A program made the position numbers and the translations under genes. A DNA stretch of 64,000 nucleotides from Arbacia lixula (taxonomy: Eukaryota > Echinodermata > Echinoidea > Arbacioida > Arbaciidae). The stretch's first letter is position 1, and each line of letters opens with the position of its first letter. This document shows positions 23,201 to 62,144 of this stretch, piece after piece. Where the stretch lies: the NCBI GenBank assembly GCA_963669155.1, contig OZ022583.1, positions 6,778,866-6,842,865 of the forward strand, read 5' to 3'. The notes below the pieces were generated by a model. That model searched no databases. It was given only the letters and a program-made list of their open reading frames with translations, and was not told the DNA's origin.

Positions 23201-25630
23201 TATCCATGGCGATATATTAATTCTTTGTGTTTCTGGCAAAATGCCTTGACACTGTATATAAACCTGCAGAAGCAGTGTTTCAAAATATTCCAGGTTGTAT
23301 TTTCGTATCACAGGCATAAATCATTAAACCACAAATACAGAAAGTTACAAACCAAAATCATATTTTTACAAGTTTTGAAATTTGAAATATGGCAATAATG
23401 TTTATAATGTATTGCCCAGAGACACATTCAAAAAAGGGGGGAGAAAGATTACCATTTTGACAATGGCAAAAGAGGTGTTCACACATTACCATCCCAAGAA
23501 GATGATGAAACGACATAGCGATCACAAATATGGCTGGTGAGAACAGATGTGCGCCATGATCTAGCACTATGTACAGAAGCGTTTCTCACTATTTACAAGA
23601 TGCTCTCATCCTTTCACATTTCCTATACAGCGTGGCACACTTTCATATTTTTTATGTGGCAGAAAAGGCAAATTTGAGCCCATGCTATTGATTTTTTTTT
23701 TCACAAGAGCAGATAGGTCTAAATGCTACGTCTGGTGGTAGCAATTGATCACATGGATTTTCCAAGGGTTACTGTACTTTGGGCACTTCATTTCATATAT
23801 TCTGCAGAGCAAAACTTTGAATATTTTTTTTTTTTAGTCCCAATTCTAAAAGCCACCCAAACACTAAGATTCCTGACGAGCTTATAAATCTCAAAAAAGT
23901 GAGGGCTGATCTTCTTATCAATCAAACAACAAAGGGTAGCCTCAAATAGCAAAAACACTTTTTTTTTTGCTCATATCAGTGACCTTGCACATTGGTTAGA
24001 TCCTGGGTGTTTAGAACAAACCAGCAGCCCACGTGTTTACCAATCCTATGTCAAAGTAAAAAGACTACATATTATAAATAGTGTGATCACTAAAGATAAT
24101 TCAAATCTTTCTTTATTTCTGCCATTCATCTGAAAAGGCTTTGTAAGGGGGAAAGAAAGAGGTCACAGAACAAATGAAGCAGATGGTCATTCATTTGTAC
24201 ACACATATCAAACTGGTACATTTCTCTATGGACAGCACAAGACTTATAACTGATTTAGCTTTCCCTCGAGAAACTGGATTGATAAACAATGGACCTCAAG
24301 CAGATGTCTTACCAGAGTTGCCATCCGAGAGAGAGTAACACAGCTCAAGGTTCAAAGGTCCCGTCAAAAACAAAATCATTTTCTTCTTCTTTTCGGTATA
24401 TCTCAGGGTCTATTTCACAAGTTGTAAGCCTCAGCTATAGTTCCATATTGTCCTCAATAATTGTTTCAATAGGTATCAAAATGCTGATGATAATTACCAC
24501 TTTATCCAACATTTCATGAGTCCTTGATCATATCAAACAAATTAGAGAAAGGGTGGGATTCTGATTAACTTGTAATTTCAAATGTAATTTCTCTGGATTC
24601 CCTAGGGAATTAGTCCAGAATGTGAAGTATTTCTGTGAGATACATGGATACCGTGAGCTGAATTGCACTCGCCCAAACACAACCAAAGTGAGTTATCTGC
24701 TTAAGATCTACTTCCACATGCTGTTATGACATGATGCACATTCAGTATCAATCAAGTTTCTCATTATCCAGCCAAAAAGCATAGAAGCCGTAATGCCTTT
24801 AAAGAAAAAAACAGCGTCAAAACCGTCACCACAAAAGTTAGCAGTGGCACAGATTATACAAGAAAGCCACCTTATAAAGCATAAAGAGAGAATTCGTCCT
24901 CATAGATTTCAAGTAAGTTTAATTTTTAATCAGAAATTAAACAAAGCACCAATGGAAGAGTAGTATGCCGACTATAAATGCCTCCACCTTTAAAATCTCT
25001 TCATTGCCGTAATACTTTGCTCTGTGACCTCATTTTACATAATTATGATTCCCAGACCATGTGATCAACGCAAAACAAACACGTACCCCCAAAAGCCAAA
25101 AAAAAATCACACAACTGCACAGGTACAGAGAGAGACATAGTGAGAGAGAGAGAGAAAGTACAATAAGAGAAACACCGACTCTCACATAATTGTGTGCGCC
25201 ACTGGGAAAAAAAAACAACTCATTGACCGTGATCAAATTCTCTAAACTAAAAGTGTGAGTGTGAAAAAAACAAATCATAAATATATGCGTACACAAATTA
25301 ACTCCAAAATAAATACAAACCACAATACAAACAGGTAAAAGGATGTGAGTTCTATATCTACAATCCACTATGCTGTGTTCATGGTATATATATCCCACAG
25401 GGGTGTCAGTATATGTTTGTGCTCACTGGCGCATTTTGCTATGGGCTCAGGGCATCGGGTTCATCAACCTAGATTGTGTGGTCATCGTGTTCATGTACCA
25501 AGCTTTGCTATCGTAATCCAGAACTCATGCCATAAGCTTCAGTAAGGCTAGCTCTTACAATGTTATCGTCTTGTCCACCTTCACAGGCTGAGGTATTTCA
25601 TAATTTGAATGGACAATTTAAAGCAGATGC
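20216..25630. other. No gene recognised; A/T-rich
   Basis: There are many short frames but no recognisable protein, no consistent exon chain and no RNA gene. There is a small GA run near 25140-25160 and a perfect 14-bp palindrome ATTCCCTAGGGAAT at 24598-24611. AATAAA in minus-strand sense occurs several times (for example near 20516 and 24113), so parts may be the SERCA 3' UTR. Confidence 0.4.
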
Positions 25631-25635
25631 GCCAA

Positions 25636-25925
25636 TTCTTCTCAAAATGCTGCTTTTTTTTTTTAACTCAATTGCTCTTTTGAGGTATGGGTTGTCAAGT
25701 ATGTATTTCTGCTTGACAAATGAAAGAGCCAAAAGGTAAGGATTCCTTCTCAAAATGCTGCGTTACAGGCCCTGGTAAAAAAAAAAGCCAAGCACAAATA
25801 CCAATACTTCTGAAAATACTGCATGGACAAAGTTTTTTTTTTTCTGAATACTGCTTTTGAATCCCTGCTTGGCAAATCAAGAGCTATAAAAGGGTAACGA
25901 GTCATTCTCAAAAACTGACACCCCT
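25636..25925. repeat. Degenerate tandem repeat 3' of SERCA
   Basis: The word TTCTCAAAATGCTGC or its variants recur near 25637, 25746, 25811 and 25847. A longer segment (CTGCTTGACAAATGAAAGAG, then AAAAGGTAA) is repeated as CTGCTTGGCAAATCAAGAGC, then AAAAGGGTAA. It lies just downstream of the SERCA stop codon, in its probable 3' UTR. Confidence 0.5.
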
Positions 25926-26028
25926 GTCTCCCCACAGTGAGGATGAGGATGTTGTGTATTCATGTTCATGTTGCAGTTGGTTGGTGGATGGTTATTCTTG
26001 TGTTTGGGTTTGAGGTGTTGGTTTGGGT

Positions 26029-52640
<26,612 letters not shown>

Positions 52641-52764
52641 GACTAAAGTGTACTTTACTTATCTCTCTTTTCTTTTCTGTTTTTTATCTCTCTATCTCTG
52701 TCTCCATCCCTCACTACGTGTATGTCACTATGTCTCTCTCTCTTTCCTCTCTCCTTTCTCCTCT

Positions 52765-52773
52765 TTCTGTCTG

Positions 52774-52857
<84 letters not shown>

Positions 52858-52965
52858 CATCTGTTTCTATGTCTGTCTCTCTGTCTCTCTGTCCCTCTCT
52901 ATCTCTCTCTCTCTGTTCCTCCCTCTCCCCTCCCCCCCACCCCCTCTCTCTCTCTACCTCTTTGC
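52765..52965. repeat. (CTGT)n microsatellite with CT-rich flank
   Basis: More than twenty CTGT units up to about 52858, followed by CTCTCT and CCCTCTCCCC. It produces long Cys-Leu-Ser frames on the plus strand and Asp-Arg-Gln-Thr frames on the minus strand, which are not genes. Confidence 0.97.
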
Positions 52966-53424
52966 TCATGTTTCCCAGTCTTTTCCTTGGTTTACTGGGT
53001 TGACGATAAAGCCTCCTATTATGCTTCATGTGGCTAAGAAATCTGGTTCAAAAGTCCTGAACTCTCACATTCAAAAACCTTTCATACCATACTGTGTGAG
53101 GGGAACAAACTTTTATGATAATAGAAGGGCCTGTAGAAAAATGCTGGCTTGAAAGATGCAATGTCACCTATTGGGTGAGTATACAAGCCAACTGTATTGG
53201 GCATGGCTGCATGAAAGATACCCTATACATTCGGTACATACAGTGAAGAAATACAGCAAAAATGATCATTTCCCTAGTCAGCACCCATTTCCTATAACTG
53301 GGTTAACTCACTGTGTGTCACATGTGACTTCTTTTTGCAAATAATTCACACAATTCCTGTAAGGCAAGGGTTCATCTCGCACACAAATAGTTAAGAGGGA
53401 CAAGCATGAGCAAGGGTGTCCACT

Positions 53425-53512
53425 GAAATGCACCGGGCCAGAGTCTAACCCAGGATCTCTCTGCAAGAGTGAAGAGCTCTCACCACTTTTCCGCCGTGCT
53501 TTCTTACATGCA
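53425..53512 (-). other. Degenerate tRNA-derived SINE-like fragment
   Basis: The minus strand reads AAAAGTGGTGAGAGCTCTTC, then CTCTTGCAGAGAGATCCTGG and GTTAGACTCTGG. This resembles a tRNA A-box region, an anticodon arm with TGC, and a decayed B box (GGTTAGACTC). The acceptor stem cannot be formed. Confidence 0.45.
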
Positions 53513-54636
53513 TATACATGTACATGTTTGTACTATACCCAGTTTGTTCGGACTTCAGGCCCTCTGTAGTATAGTTTTGGGATGTATAATGTAATAAACA
53601 AAGTAATATCTGCCACTGCATAGTCTGTAGACATGCCTGGGGCCCCGTAACATTGAAGTTTGTGCTTAATCACAAAATGGTAATTGCCAATCACCATCGT
53701 TGTTGCATGTGCTTTTTGTTCAAAAGACTGACCACTAACCAATCAGAATTCGTCTTTCAAGCTTGCAATAGATTGCAAACCTTTATGTTACCGGGCCCTG
53801 GAGGCCACAATTTTCTCAGTGTGACATATCAACTTGCTACATATATATATATATATATGTATTTTATACAGTTGGATATGACTCTCAACACAAATTCTAA
53901 GGTGTATGCAAACCAGCTTACATGTTTCTTGTTCAATCTGTTTTTTATTGATTGCTCTCCATGTGATAACACAATTCATTTTTTCATTAATCTAAATGTT
54001 TTTTTCTATATTGGTTTCCTTTCCATGACATGAAGAGGGTATCCTTTATGGTTGTCAGTCATGCGCTAAAACCGGTACTCCTGATTTTTCTTTCAATTCA
54101 GATTGCAGAAAAATCTATTGATTTTAAAAGTATAGGAATTTGCACACATTCATACCATACTTGACTATGGTAAATATACCTGTACAGGTACATAGAGTGT
54201 ATATCATTCATTTACGTCATGCAGTTTCTCGAGAAGACATACCAGTACAGCTCATTCAAAGCAATAGTATTTCAAAACCTGTTGTTGGCATACACACTAA
54301 ATGTACATTGAAAATATTGCAAAACCACACTTATGCATACTACATAGCAAAACCACACTTATGCACACTACCCAGCACAAGCACACTTGTGTGAGTACAG
54401 GCATCTTAAACACAGCAACGCCACCCTTTCTTTCAACTGCAGTTGTCATGGCAACCTCTTGTACACAACAGCGAAGAGGCATGCTTTTTCCGAGAGAGAA
54501 ACCCGTGAATCTGAGTAGGTCATTATGACTCGCAAATTTCAATTTATTCTCAAGTGCTACTATTACCCGTCACACACAAACACACACTCGGGGAGCTCGT
54601 CAAAGTTACCCAGAAGGTTAGGTGGTGGTTTAATTA

Positions 54637-54653
54637 GGGGGGGGGGGGGGGGG
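54637..54653. repeat. Poly-G run
   Basis: A run of about 18 G in the upstream SERCA intron or flank. Similar G or C runs (10-18 nt) recur near 28458, 31812, 32527, 40112, 46218, 49601 and 51271. Confidence 0.9.
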
Positions 54654-55895
54654 GAACAAGGCAGGGGGGAAAGTGGAATGAAGCAAGCACATATGCCCTT
54701 CAGATTCACATAATGGAAGAGTCTAGTATAGCATTCAGTACTGTCGATTAATGGGTTTTATGCCATTCAGTTTCATGTAAATAATTCATTCTATCATTGC
54801 CTCCTAATTTTAAATATTTCAGCTTTCTCCAAGGCCTTCTTAATATACTCCATTCATATTCTCTTCTGCTTCTTCTACTCCTATTATTACACATAACGCA
54901 CAGGAAAAGTGGTACCAGGTTTTATCGAGAATGCAAACCTATAAATATTAATTTATGTCATATCATATACATATTTTACTGCTATATTTCTCTGAAAAAC
55001 TAAACCAACTTAAAGTATACGTTATACTGTCATACAAGATCAGGAAGCCTGTAGTTTCAAATATATGGAATTGTTTTTCATTTCATTTCATTTCAATTTA
55101 TTTTCATACTTCTCGATGAATACAATGTGCAAAACAAAATAATATACAATATCCAACTTGGATGTACAACTTAATACAACATAAATATACAATATATGAT
55201 AAGATGGAAATTGAGAGAGAAATATGATGGGACCTACTAGAAGCAAGCTTGATAGGCGTAAGTCCCGGTAAAATTGGTGTATATATAAATAGATATAGAG
55301 TACGGATGCAACTTAGGACCAAACTAAAACAAGAAATAACACAAATTCTTCGAGGACGTAAAACAGATACTTCTTATATATAAGTGAACAAGATTTAACC
55401 TGTGAATTTAGGGCTATGAGAATGCAAGGAGATTTTTACACATACTTAATAGCTTGAATAAACAATCAAGAGCACGTCAATAATTATCCGATTGAGTTTT
55501 TGATGCTGTCTTCATATGATACAACGTGTCGAGATATTATGCAAACGCGTAAATTACAATACCTAAGGAATCCAGTCTGCGTACTACAACTATATGTATA
55601 TCGGATGAACAACAGTCAAATTAAGTTCAGATTGATATGAATAACAGTTCGTAACATTGGAATGTTATAGCGTTATCGGCCTACTATGTATTGAGTAGCC
55701 ACCAGCCAGCTGCAATGAGGTGCTAAGAACAATGCCTGCTGCTGCCGCGCTTACGAAATCATGAGCATATATAGAGAACGAGTGAAAAACAGTATCGGGC
55801 AGGATTTCGGAAGCGTGCAACAGCAAGGCATTATGTACATGTAAATTACACATGGAAATGAACATTATACACAAAAGTTTAGAATCTCAATGAGC

Positions 55896-58800
55896 TTACG
55901 TAGAGTAACTATTCAATAGATGCATTCTAAGTTTACGTTTGAATGGATATAATGATACACAACCACTGACATCTTGGGGGAGATCATTCCAGTATTTGGG
56001 CCCTGTAAACATAATTGTTTTTTGTGCAAAAATTGTTCGAGTACGTGGAAGGTGATAAGCGTCATGTTGCCGGGTTGGATAGTTATGAACAGAGTTATTT
56101 CTAGTGAACATTTAAAGGAAGACTTCAGGAAGCTCATTAGTGGAAAGTTTATGCATAAAAATACCAACATTATAGTTAAACAAGTCAATCAATTTCAAAA
56201 CTTTGTTATTTCTGAAAAGATCAATTGTGTGAGATAAATACTCGGCGTGGTTAACAATTTTTATTGCACGTTTTTGTAGAATAAAAAGAGAATCGAGCAA
56301 AAGCTTTGATGAATTTCCCCAAGCTAAAATTCCATAGTTAAGATATGGAGAAATTAAAGTTGAATATATAGTTTGTAATATGTGAGAGGGAAAGAAATGT
56401 TTTAGCTTGTTTAGAATTCCTGTGTTCCTGGATAATATTTTGCATAAAAAATTAATATGAGTTTTCCAGGATAAATCGCTATCAATATGAAGTCCTAAGA
56501 ACTTAGTACTGTCTACCTGTTTCAAATTGATATCATTAATAATTATATCATTTGGAATAACTTGCAATGAATTGCTAAATAACATATAATGTGTTTTGTC
56601 AATATTCAACGATAATTTGTTTGCATGGATCCAAGACTGTACATGGGTTAATTCGTTGTTTAATATAAGTGTGAGCGTGTTAGGGTTGCGATGTGAGAAA
56701 AATAAATTGGTGTCATCTGCAAAGCATATAAAAGAAAGGATTTGTGACGAATTTTGAAGGTCATTGATATACAAAATGAACAACAATGGGCCTAAGAGGG
56801 AACCCTGGGGGACACCACAAGAAATTAATTTCAAACTAGATTCTTGTCCATTGATATTTACATATTGTTTTCGATCAGTAAGGTAATCCCTAAACCAATC
56901 TAGAGCCTTCCCACGGATACCGTAATGACTTAATTTATAAAGAAGAATGTCGTGGTCAATCGTATCAAACGCCTTAGAAAAGTCGAGAAAAACACCGATG
57001 GTATGGGAAACGTCATCAATTGCGTGAGCTACTTTGTCAATAAAAGCTAGTAAAGCATGAGTTGTGCTATGTTTTTGTCTGAATCCAAACTGAAAATTTG
57101 AAAGAATCTTACAATTAACAAGAAATCTGAGAGTTCGTTTGTAAACAAGTCTTTCAAGAATTTTTGAGATTGAGGTTAAAAGAGATATTGGGCGGTAATT
57201 ATTTACAATTTCTTTTTGGCCTTTTTTAAATATAGGAATAATTTTAGCAATTTTCATATATTGAGGGACCTTTCCAGTAGACAAGGATTGATTTAGGATA
57301 TGAGTTAGGGGAGAAATGATTTCATCTATTATGTTTTTCAATAGGAATATTGTGATACCATCGTTACCTGAGCTTTTTTTGTTGTTTAGATTTTGGTATT
57401 TTGTTAGCAAGATGTGGCCCTAGGTTTACAAAAAAGTCATTGAATACTTCCGCCATTGCCACTAGATCATCGATATGGCGACCATCTTGAATAATATGAT
57501 TTGGAGAATTAGAGTCAGTTTTTGCTTTCAAAGCTGTGTTATCACCTTCCACGTACTCTTGATATCAAACTTATATTTATCAAACTGTTTAGAAAAATAC
57601 AATTTCTTAGCTAAACGTAGTGTAGATGACAGAGTGTTACGATAGCGAGTATAACGAGATTTATTTATGACACTAGAGGCTTTACGGTATTTACAAAAAA
57701 GTTTGTTTTTTTTGTTAATAGACCTGAGAAGGGATTTTGTGATCCACGGCTGTCTTGGTATTTTCTTGTAGTTTGATCTGGTTCGTCTATGTAGAGGAAT
57801 AAAGACGTTAAAATTTGTTGTTAAAATGTTCATAAAGTTTTCAAAAGACGAGTTTGCATTTCTTTCATTATACACTGCGGACCAGTCAACTAACCTCAAT
57901 CCCTCCCTAAGTCTATTAAGATTACATTCAGACATAACACGATAACCAGAGTTATTAACAGGATTGTTTTTAGTAGAAAAATGTGATGTCAGTGCATATA
58001 TTGGGAAATGATCAGTGAGATCTGAAACTATTATACCAGATGTGTCAACTGAGGATAAGTTATTAACAAATATATTATCAATAAGAGTAGAAGAGGTATC
58101 AGATATACGAGTGGGTTTTCTTGTAAGTGGAATGAAAGATTTTGACAGCATAAGGTTCAAGAAGTCTTCACTAATAAGAGCATGATCATTACAATTTAAG
58201 AGATTTATATTAAAATCACCCATTATGAAGCACGTCTTGTTGTCGAAATAATTATCAAATAATAGACCGTGAAGAGTATCAATAAATTCAGTAATGTCGG
58301 AATTAGGTGGTCTATAAATTTCCCCAAAAATGATATTACCCTTTTTAGGAGTGCTTACCTCAATAAAAATACTCTCGAGGCATTCTGACATTATGGTATA
58401 TTTATGCAACAATTCAAAATCTAAACTTTGACTGACATAAAAACCTACACCTCCACCTCTTTTACAATTTCTATTGTTTATAACCAATTTGAAACCATCG
58501 ATAGCTAATTGTGAAGAAGGTGACGTTTCCTTTAGCCAAGTCTCACTTAGACCAATAACACTATGTTTGAAGTGTAATTCATTTAAGAATACAAGTAATT
58601 GGTCAAAATTTTTATTGAGACTTCTAATATTAAAGTGTGAAACAAAAAGTTTGTTCGGGTGTGATTTAGACAAAGAAATAACATCCTTTTCCAGGTTGTA
58701 TTGAGAAGACACATTTTGGGGTAAGATATCATTTGAGTCAAAATTGAGCTTTAATTCTTCAGTTTCTAAATTCAAAGATTTGATAATGTCGAAGTTGTCA

Positions 58801-58910
58801 CCTTCTTCGCCGTCAGAAGAGTTAGATGATAAACTCATTGCAACTGGCTGGTCGTCACTTACTTCATTATTTATGACAGGGATAAAATTTTCATTATTTG
58901 GCTCATCCAT
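55896..58910 (-). pseudogene. LINE ORF2: endonuclease and reverse transcriptase, with breaks
   Basis: The chosen start is MDEPNN at 58910. The apurinic-type endonuclease shows SHFNIRSLN, LSETWL, YRPPNSD, GDFNINLL and LTDHFPIYA. The reverse transcriptase shows RPISLLTSISKILERL, SKAFDTIDHDIL, GVPQGSLLGPLLFILYINDL and the catalytic FADDTNLFF. A C-terminal segment with YPTRQ, RTRTIF and GPKYWNDLPQ is usual for CR1/L2 ORF2. Three lesions: a frameshift near 57530-57550, a second near 57375-57385 (in an A-run) that restores the frame, and an in-frame TAA at 56112-56114 followed by the C-terminal segment to 55896. About 40 residues expected between endonuclease and RT also seem to be missing at the second shift. 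The protein cannot be made intact. Confidence 0.92.
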
Positions 58911-59892
58911 GGTCGATGATAGAAAAATATGTAATGAATAATAAGTTGTATACCAGCATTCTAAATTCAATATAATGAACACGGTAGAAGGGATTGCTAT
59001 GAACAAATTTGCATATCAAATACGGCAGGTCATTACAATTGATGAACATGTGTTTCAAGCATAAGGTTATGAAAGACATCACATTAGTACTTTTGGGACA
59101 TATCGAATTTTTACAAGTTTTGAGTAACACAAAGCAGATGTGATGAGAAGTAAGACAAAATTGAAGAACTTTAGAACAAATAAAAAAGTCTAAAATAAAG
59201 TACAGAAATGGCTCATGCTTTGAGCACATAAACACGTATAAATATACAGTCAAGAACAGACTCCAGATGTACATATTGGAGTTTGGACCCAGATTAACGG
59301 GCTCTTACAGTCAACCACCCTCCCCTCCCACCCCAAACCTAGTACAATTTTTGTGTACAGGTCTAACATATCTTAACAAATCAGTATGGGAACGATTAAA
59401 AGAAGAGCACAAATATGGCTTGAATGCAAAAATAAACATGTAGGCTATTTTGTGAGCTCATTGAAGAGAGGCATATAATTATTGCCTTGTATGCTAAATA
59501 GGAATGACGAGTAACAATTCATAATCAATGTAACAATTTTACATGAGAGTATGTTCCAAGATGAACGAGCTTGTCACTCAACAATAAATAAAAGTGATGA
59601 AGCCATATGTTGCAGGCAGAGAAAATAATCATAGAAGGCCAGAAATTCGGTTTTACATTTAACACGACTGCTAGGCGTATTAAATTTGCGAATAACAGAT
59701 CAATGGTACTATTTGACGGTTTATCACTGTAGATACTAAATCAAACATTCGGTGCTCACCAATTGGAATAAAAATCAATGACGCAGAAGACGATGTCGAG
59801 ACAGATTTTGCTCAAGATAAAATTAAATTCTCGTCGAGACAGATTTTGCTCAAGGTAAAATCAAATTCACATGAATCAAAAGGTAAAGAAGC

Positions 59893-60723
59893 TCAATCTT
59901 TGAACAGATTCCAGGCTTGTGTGCCTTTTTCTTTCCATTGGAGTGGCACATTCGTTCCAACCACCGATATTTTGGTAGATACATGTTTCTCCTTACGCAG
60001 GTTGTACGCCGACTTCGCTAGGGCGCTCCTCTTTGCCTTCAATGCTGGAGGAAGATCAGTGCGAACAGTGATCCTTCGGTTGTTCTGGTCCGATGCGGCG
60101 GCATTGGAGGTACGTGGTTTGCGCTGGCGATCTTCGAACGCGGCCAAGATATTGTTGCGATCCTTCATGTACACAAATTTCGCGATAATAGCTCGCGGGA
60201 CTTCACGGGACGGGCCTCCGCTGGCCTGAAATGATGCTGTGTCACGGCGTGGAAGACGATGGGCGTTAACCAGGGCAACGTTGTCGTAAGTGAACGTATG
60301 TCGAAGTGTGTCATCAATGTTCTCATTTTGGGTTTCTTCGACGCCATAGAAGAGGAGGTTTGAGCGCCTGCCATAGATTTCCATGAGAGTGATCTTGTCG
60401 TTTAATTTTGAGATTTCTTCCGCCATCTTGTTTTTTAAGTCTGGGATTTCCTTTTGCTCTATCTCGATGAGTTTATCGGAGTTCATTGTCACAGAGGCTT
60501 CCAAATCGGTCAGTTTAGTGTTTATCAATGCAACCTAACTAGACAAAGAATCAAGCTTCGTACACACATTAGAGGAAGAGAGTTGAATGCTCCGTTGAAT
60601 ATCAGCGAGAGTTAGTTCAGGGCCTGGATCAGTGTCACTGTTTGATTCCGGTCGGGTAGGGCGGGCCGGATGGGCGGGTGCGCTCTGCTCCTTGGCGGTA
60701 TGTCGGGTTTTACGAGACGCCAT
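59893..60723 (-). pseudogene. LINE ORF1: coiled coil and RRM-like protein, one stop
   Basis: It starts MASRKTRHTAKEQSAPAHPA and reads SSSNVCTKLDSLSS, then an in-frame TAG (60535-60537), then INTKLTDLEASVTMNSDKLI in the same frame. The N-terminal part has heptad-like spacing (coiled coil); then LMEIYGRRSNLLFYGVEETQ resembles the RRM entry of L1-type ORF1 proteins, and the basic tail with NNRRITVRTDLPPALKAKRS resembles their C-terminal domain. Such proteins bind the element RNA. One nonsense change separates the two halves. No homologue was searched. Confidence 0.8.
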
Positions 60724-61021
60724 GTTGTCAGCGGGGAAAGTTCAAAATTGAGACAAAAATCTATGTAAAAATTACCCAAAATTCGTATCTCCAAGTGGTT
60801 GAAAGTTTTCTCTGGAACATAGAGATAAATGATAGCTAAGCTAGGATCACTATATCATGGTGTGGTTGATAAATTTGGCGTGAGAAAAACAGGGCGGTGG
60901 CTGCAAAACCCGGAGCACTACAGCTGCACGTCCGTCTCCATTCGTACTTGTATTCGCATACTATATTCTAAAAAAAAAATTATTTGACCTTTTTGTGCCA
61001 GATGAATTGTTGCTCAATGGG

Positions 61022-61153
61022 AATTGATGATGCTTTTTAGGCTAAAGCATCATGTTTGATGCTGAAATGGACAAAATATACCACGGTTAAAAATTGCGGC
61101 TCCTTCCCTTTCTTCCCTTTCCCTATGCCAATTCCTTTGAGCTGGAGTGTATA
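61022..61153. mobile_element. Right half of family-I hairpin MITE
   Basis: GCTAAAGCATCATGTTTGAT, then GGACAAAATATACCACGG and TTTGAGCTGGAGTGTAT match the right arm of 42239-42475. The left arm is absent or destroyed, and the break lies a few tens of bases from the 5' end of the LINE. Confidence 0.8.
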
Positions 61154-61668
61154 TTACATTTATTCATTCTACCTCAGCCTTGTGTTAGGTCCCTGCTGCG
61201 TGTTGCATACGATATGACTGGGTGCATCAAGCAGCTCACAGCAGTAGGTAAACATAACGCCTTACACCCTTGCACTACCTGTGGTATTTACTTCACTTCT
61301 ATTTCTCTCCTCTCCTCAATATGTACATGATGTACGTGGAAATATCTGGTGGTTCAAGGAAGAAGGCCCGGCGTTTGGCTCATACAGCTCACACGTCCCC
61401 TGCTTCTTGGGTACACAGAGCAGCCCAGACTGTCAATTTGTCTTTCTCATTAACCTTTGCAGGGGCCTGCCTACATCCTCAGCCAAGCTTCATACATCAA
61501 TAAATCATTTAGGACTTCCCCTTTTTTTCTTCCTCTCCCTTTCCCCACATGATTTTATCCCGTTTTCCCCCTACACCCCTCTTAACAGTATTTTTCAAAA
61601 TGAAATTGCTCCATCTTTATCTAATTCGCACACATAAATCGATTTTATTCTGGACAAAAACTCTTAGA

Positions 61669-62139
61669 CCCCGGTTACACCGAAAGTCAAAAGTGTTCTG
61701 AGAACGGTCTGAGAACGGTCTCAGAACGGTTCACCTTCGGTGTAACCACAACAGCCGACCCAAAAGTGGTCCAAAAGCGTTCCGAAAGCGTTTTTGTCGG
61801 ACCACCTCCAGAGGTGGTCTGAGACCGTTCTCAGAACGGTTCGAACGCGGTGTAACCACACAAGCGTTCCGAAACTGGTCCACCACAGGAAGTGACGCAC
61901 ATGAGTAAACATGCAAACTGCGTAAATGCCCCGCCGTGGAGAGCGCGCGTGCGGGAAATACGATTTGACCTTTGACCACAGACCGGGCGTGGCTAATCGT
62001 TGCTCATGGATACCGGTGCTCTCCAGATCATGATTCGGCTCGCGTGCACTGCGGTGTAACCACTCCAGTGAAGATTCCGTAACCGTTCTGAGACCGTTCT
62101 GAGACCGTTCTCAGAACGGTTATCGCGGTGTAACCGGGG
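61669..62139. mobile_element. MITE with CCCCGGTTACACCG ends
   Basis: The left end CCCCGGTTACACCG and right end CGCGGTGTAACCGGGG are inverted repeats. The interior repeats the palindrome GAGACCGTTCTCAGAACGGT several times, in both orientations. Length is about 470 bp, with no transposase frame. Confidence 0.85.
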
Positions 62140-62144
62140 CCCAA

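Larger units (their letters stand above)
55081..60960 (-). mobile_element. CR1/L2-group LINE, nearly full length, inactivated
   Basis: In minus-strand order: 5' UTR-like segment to ~60724, ORF1 (60723-59893), a ~0.9-kb spacer with a 40-bp tandem duplication (59790-59870), ORF2 with endonuclease and reverse transcriptase (58910-55896), and a ~0.8-kb 3' UTR. It ends in a short repeat tail (TGAAATGAAATGAAATG) typical of CR1/L2-type elements rather than a poly(A). The upstream end is not sharply defined. It lies in the same orientation as SERCA, in the long intron or flank upstream of it. Confidence 0.9.

Noticed and set aside
56112..59006. Host reverse-transcriptase gene
   Set aside because: Endonuclease plus RT, flanked by ORF1 and a repeat tail, with stops and frameshifts: a LINE copy, not a host gene.
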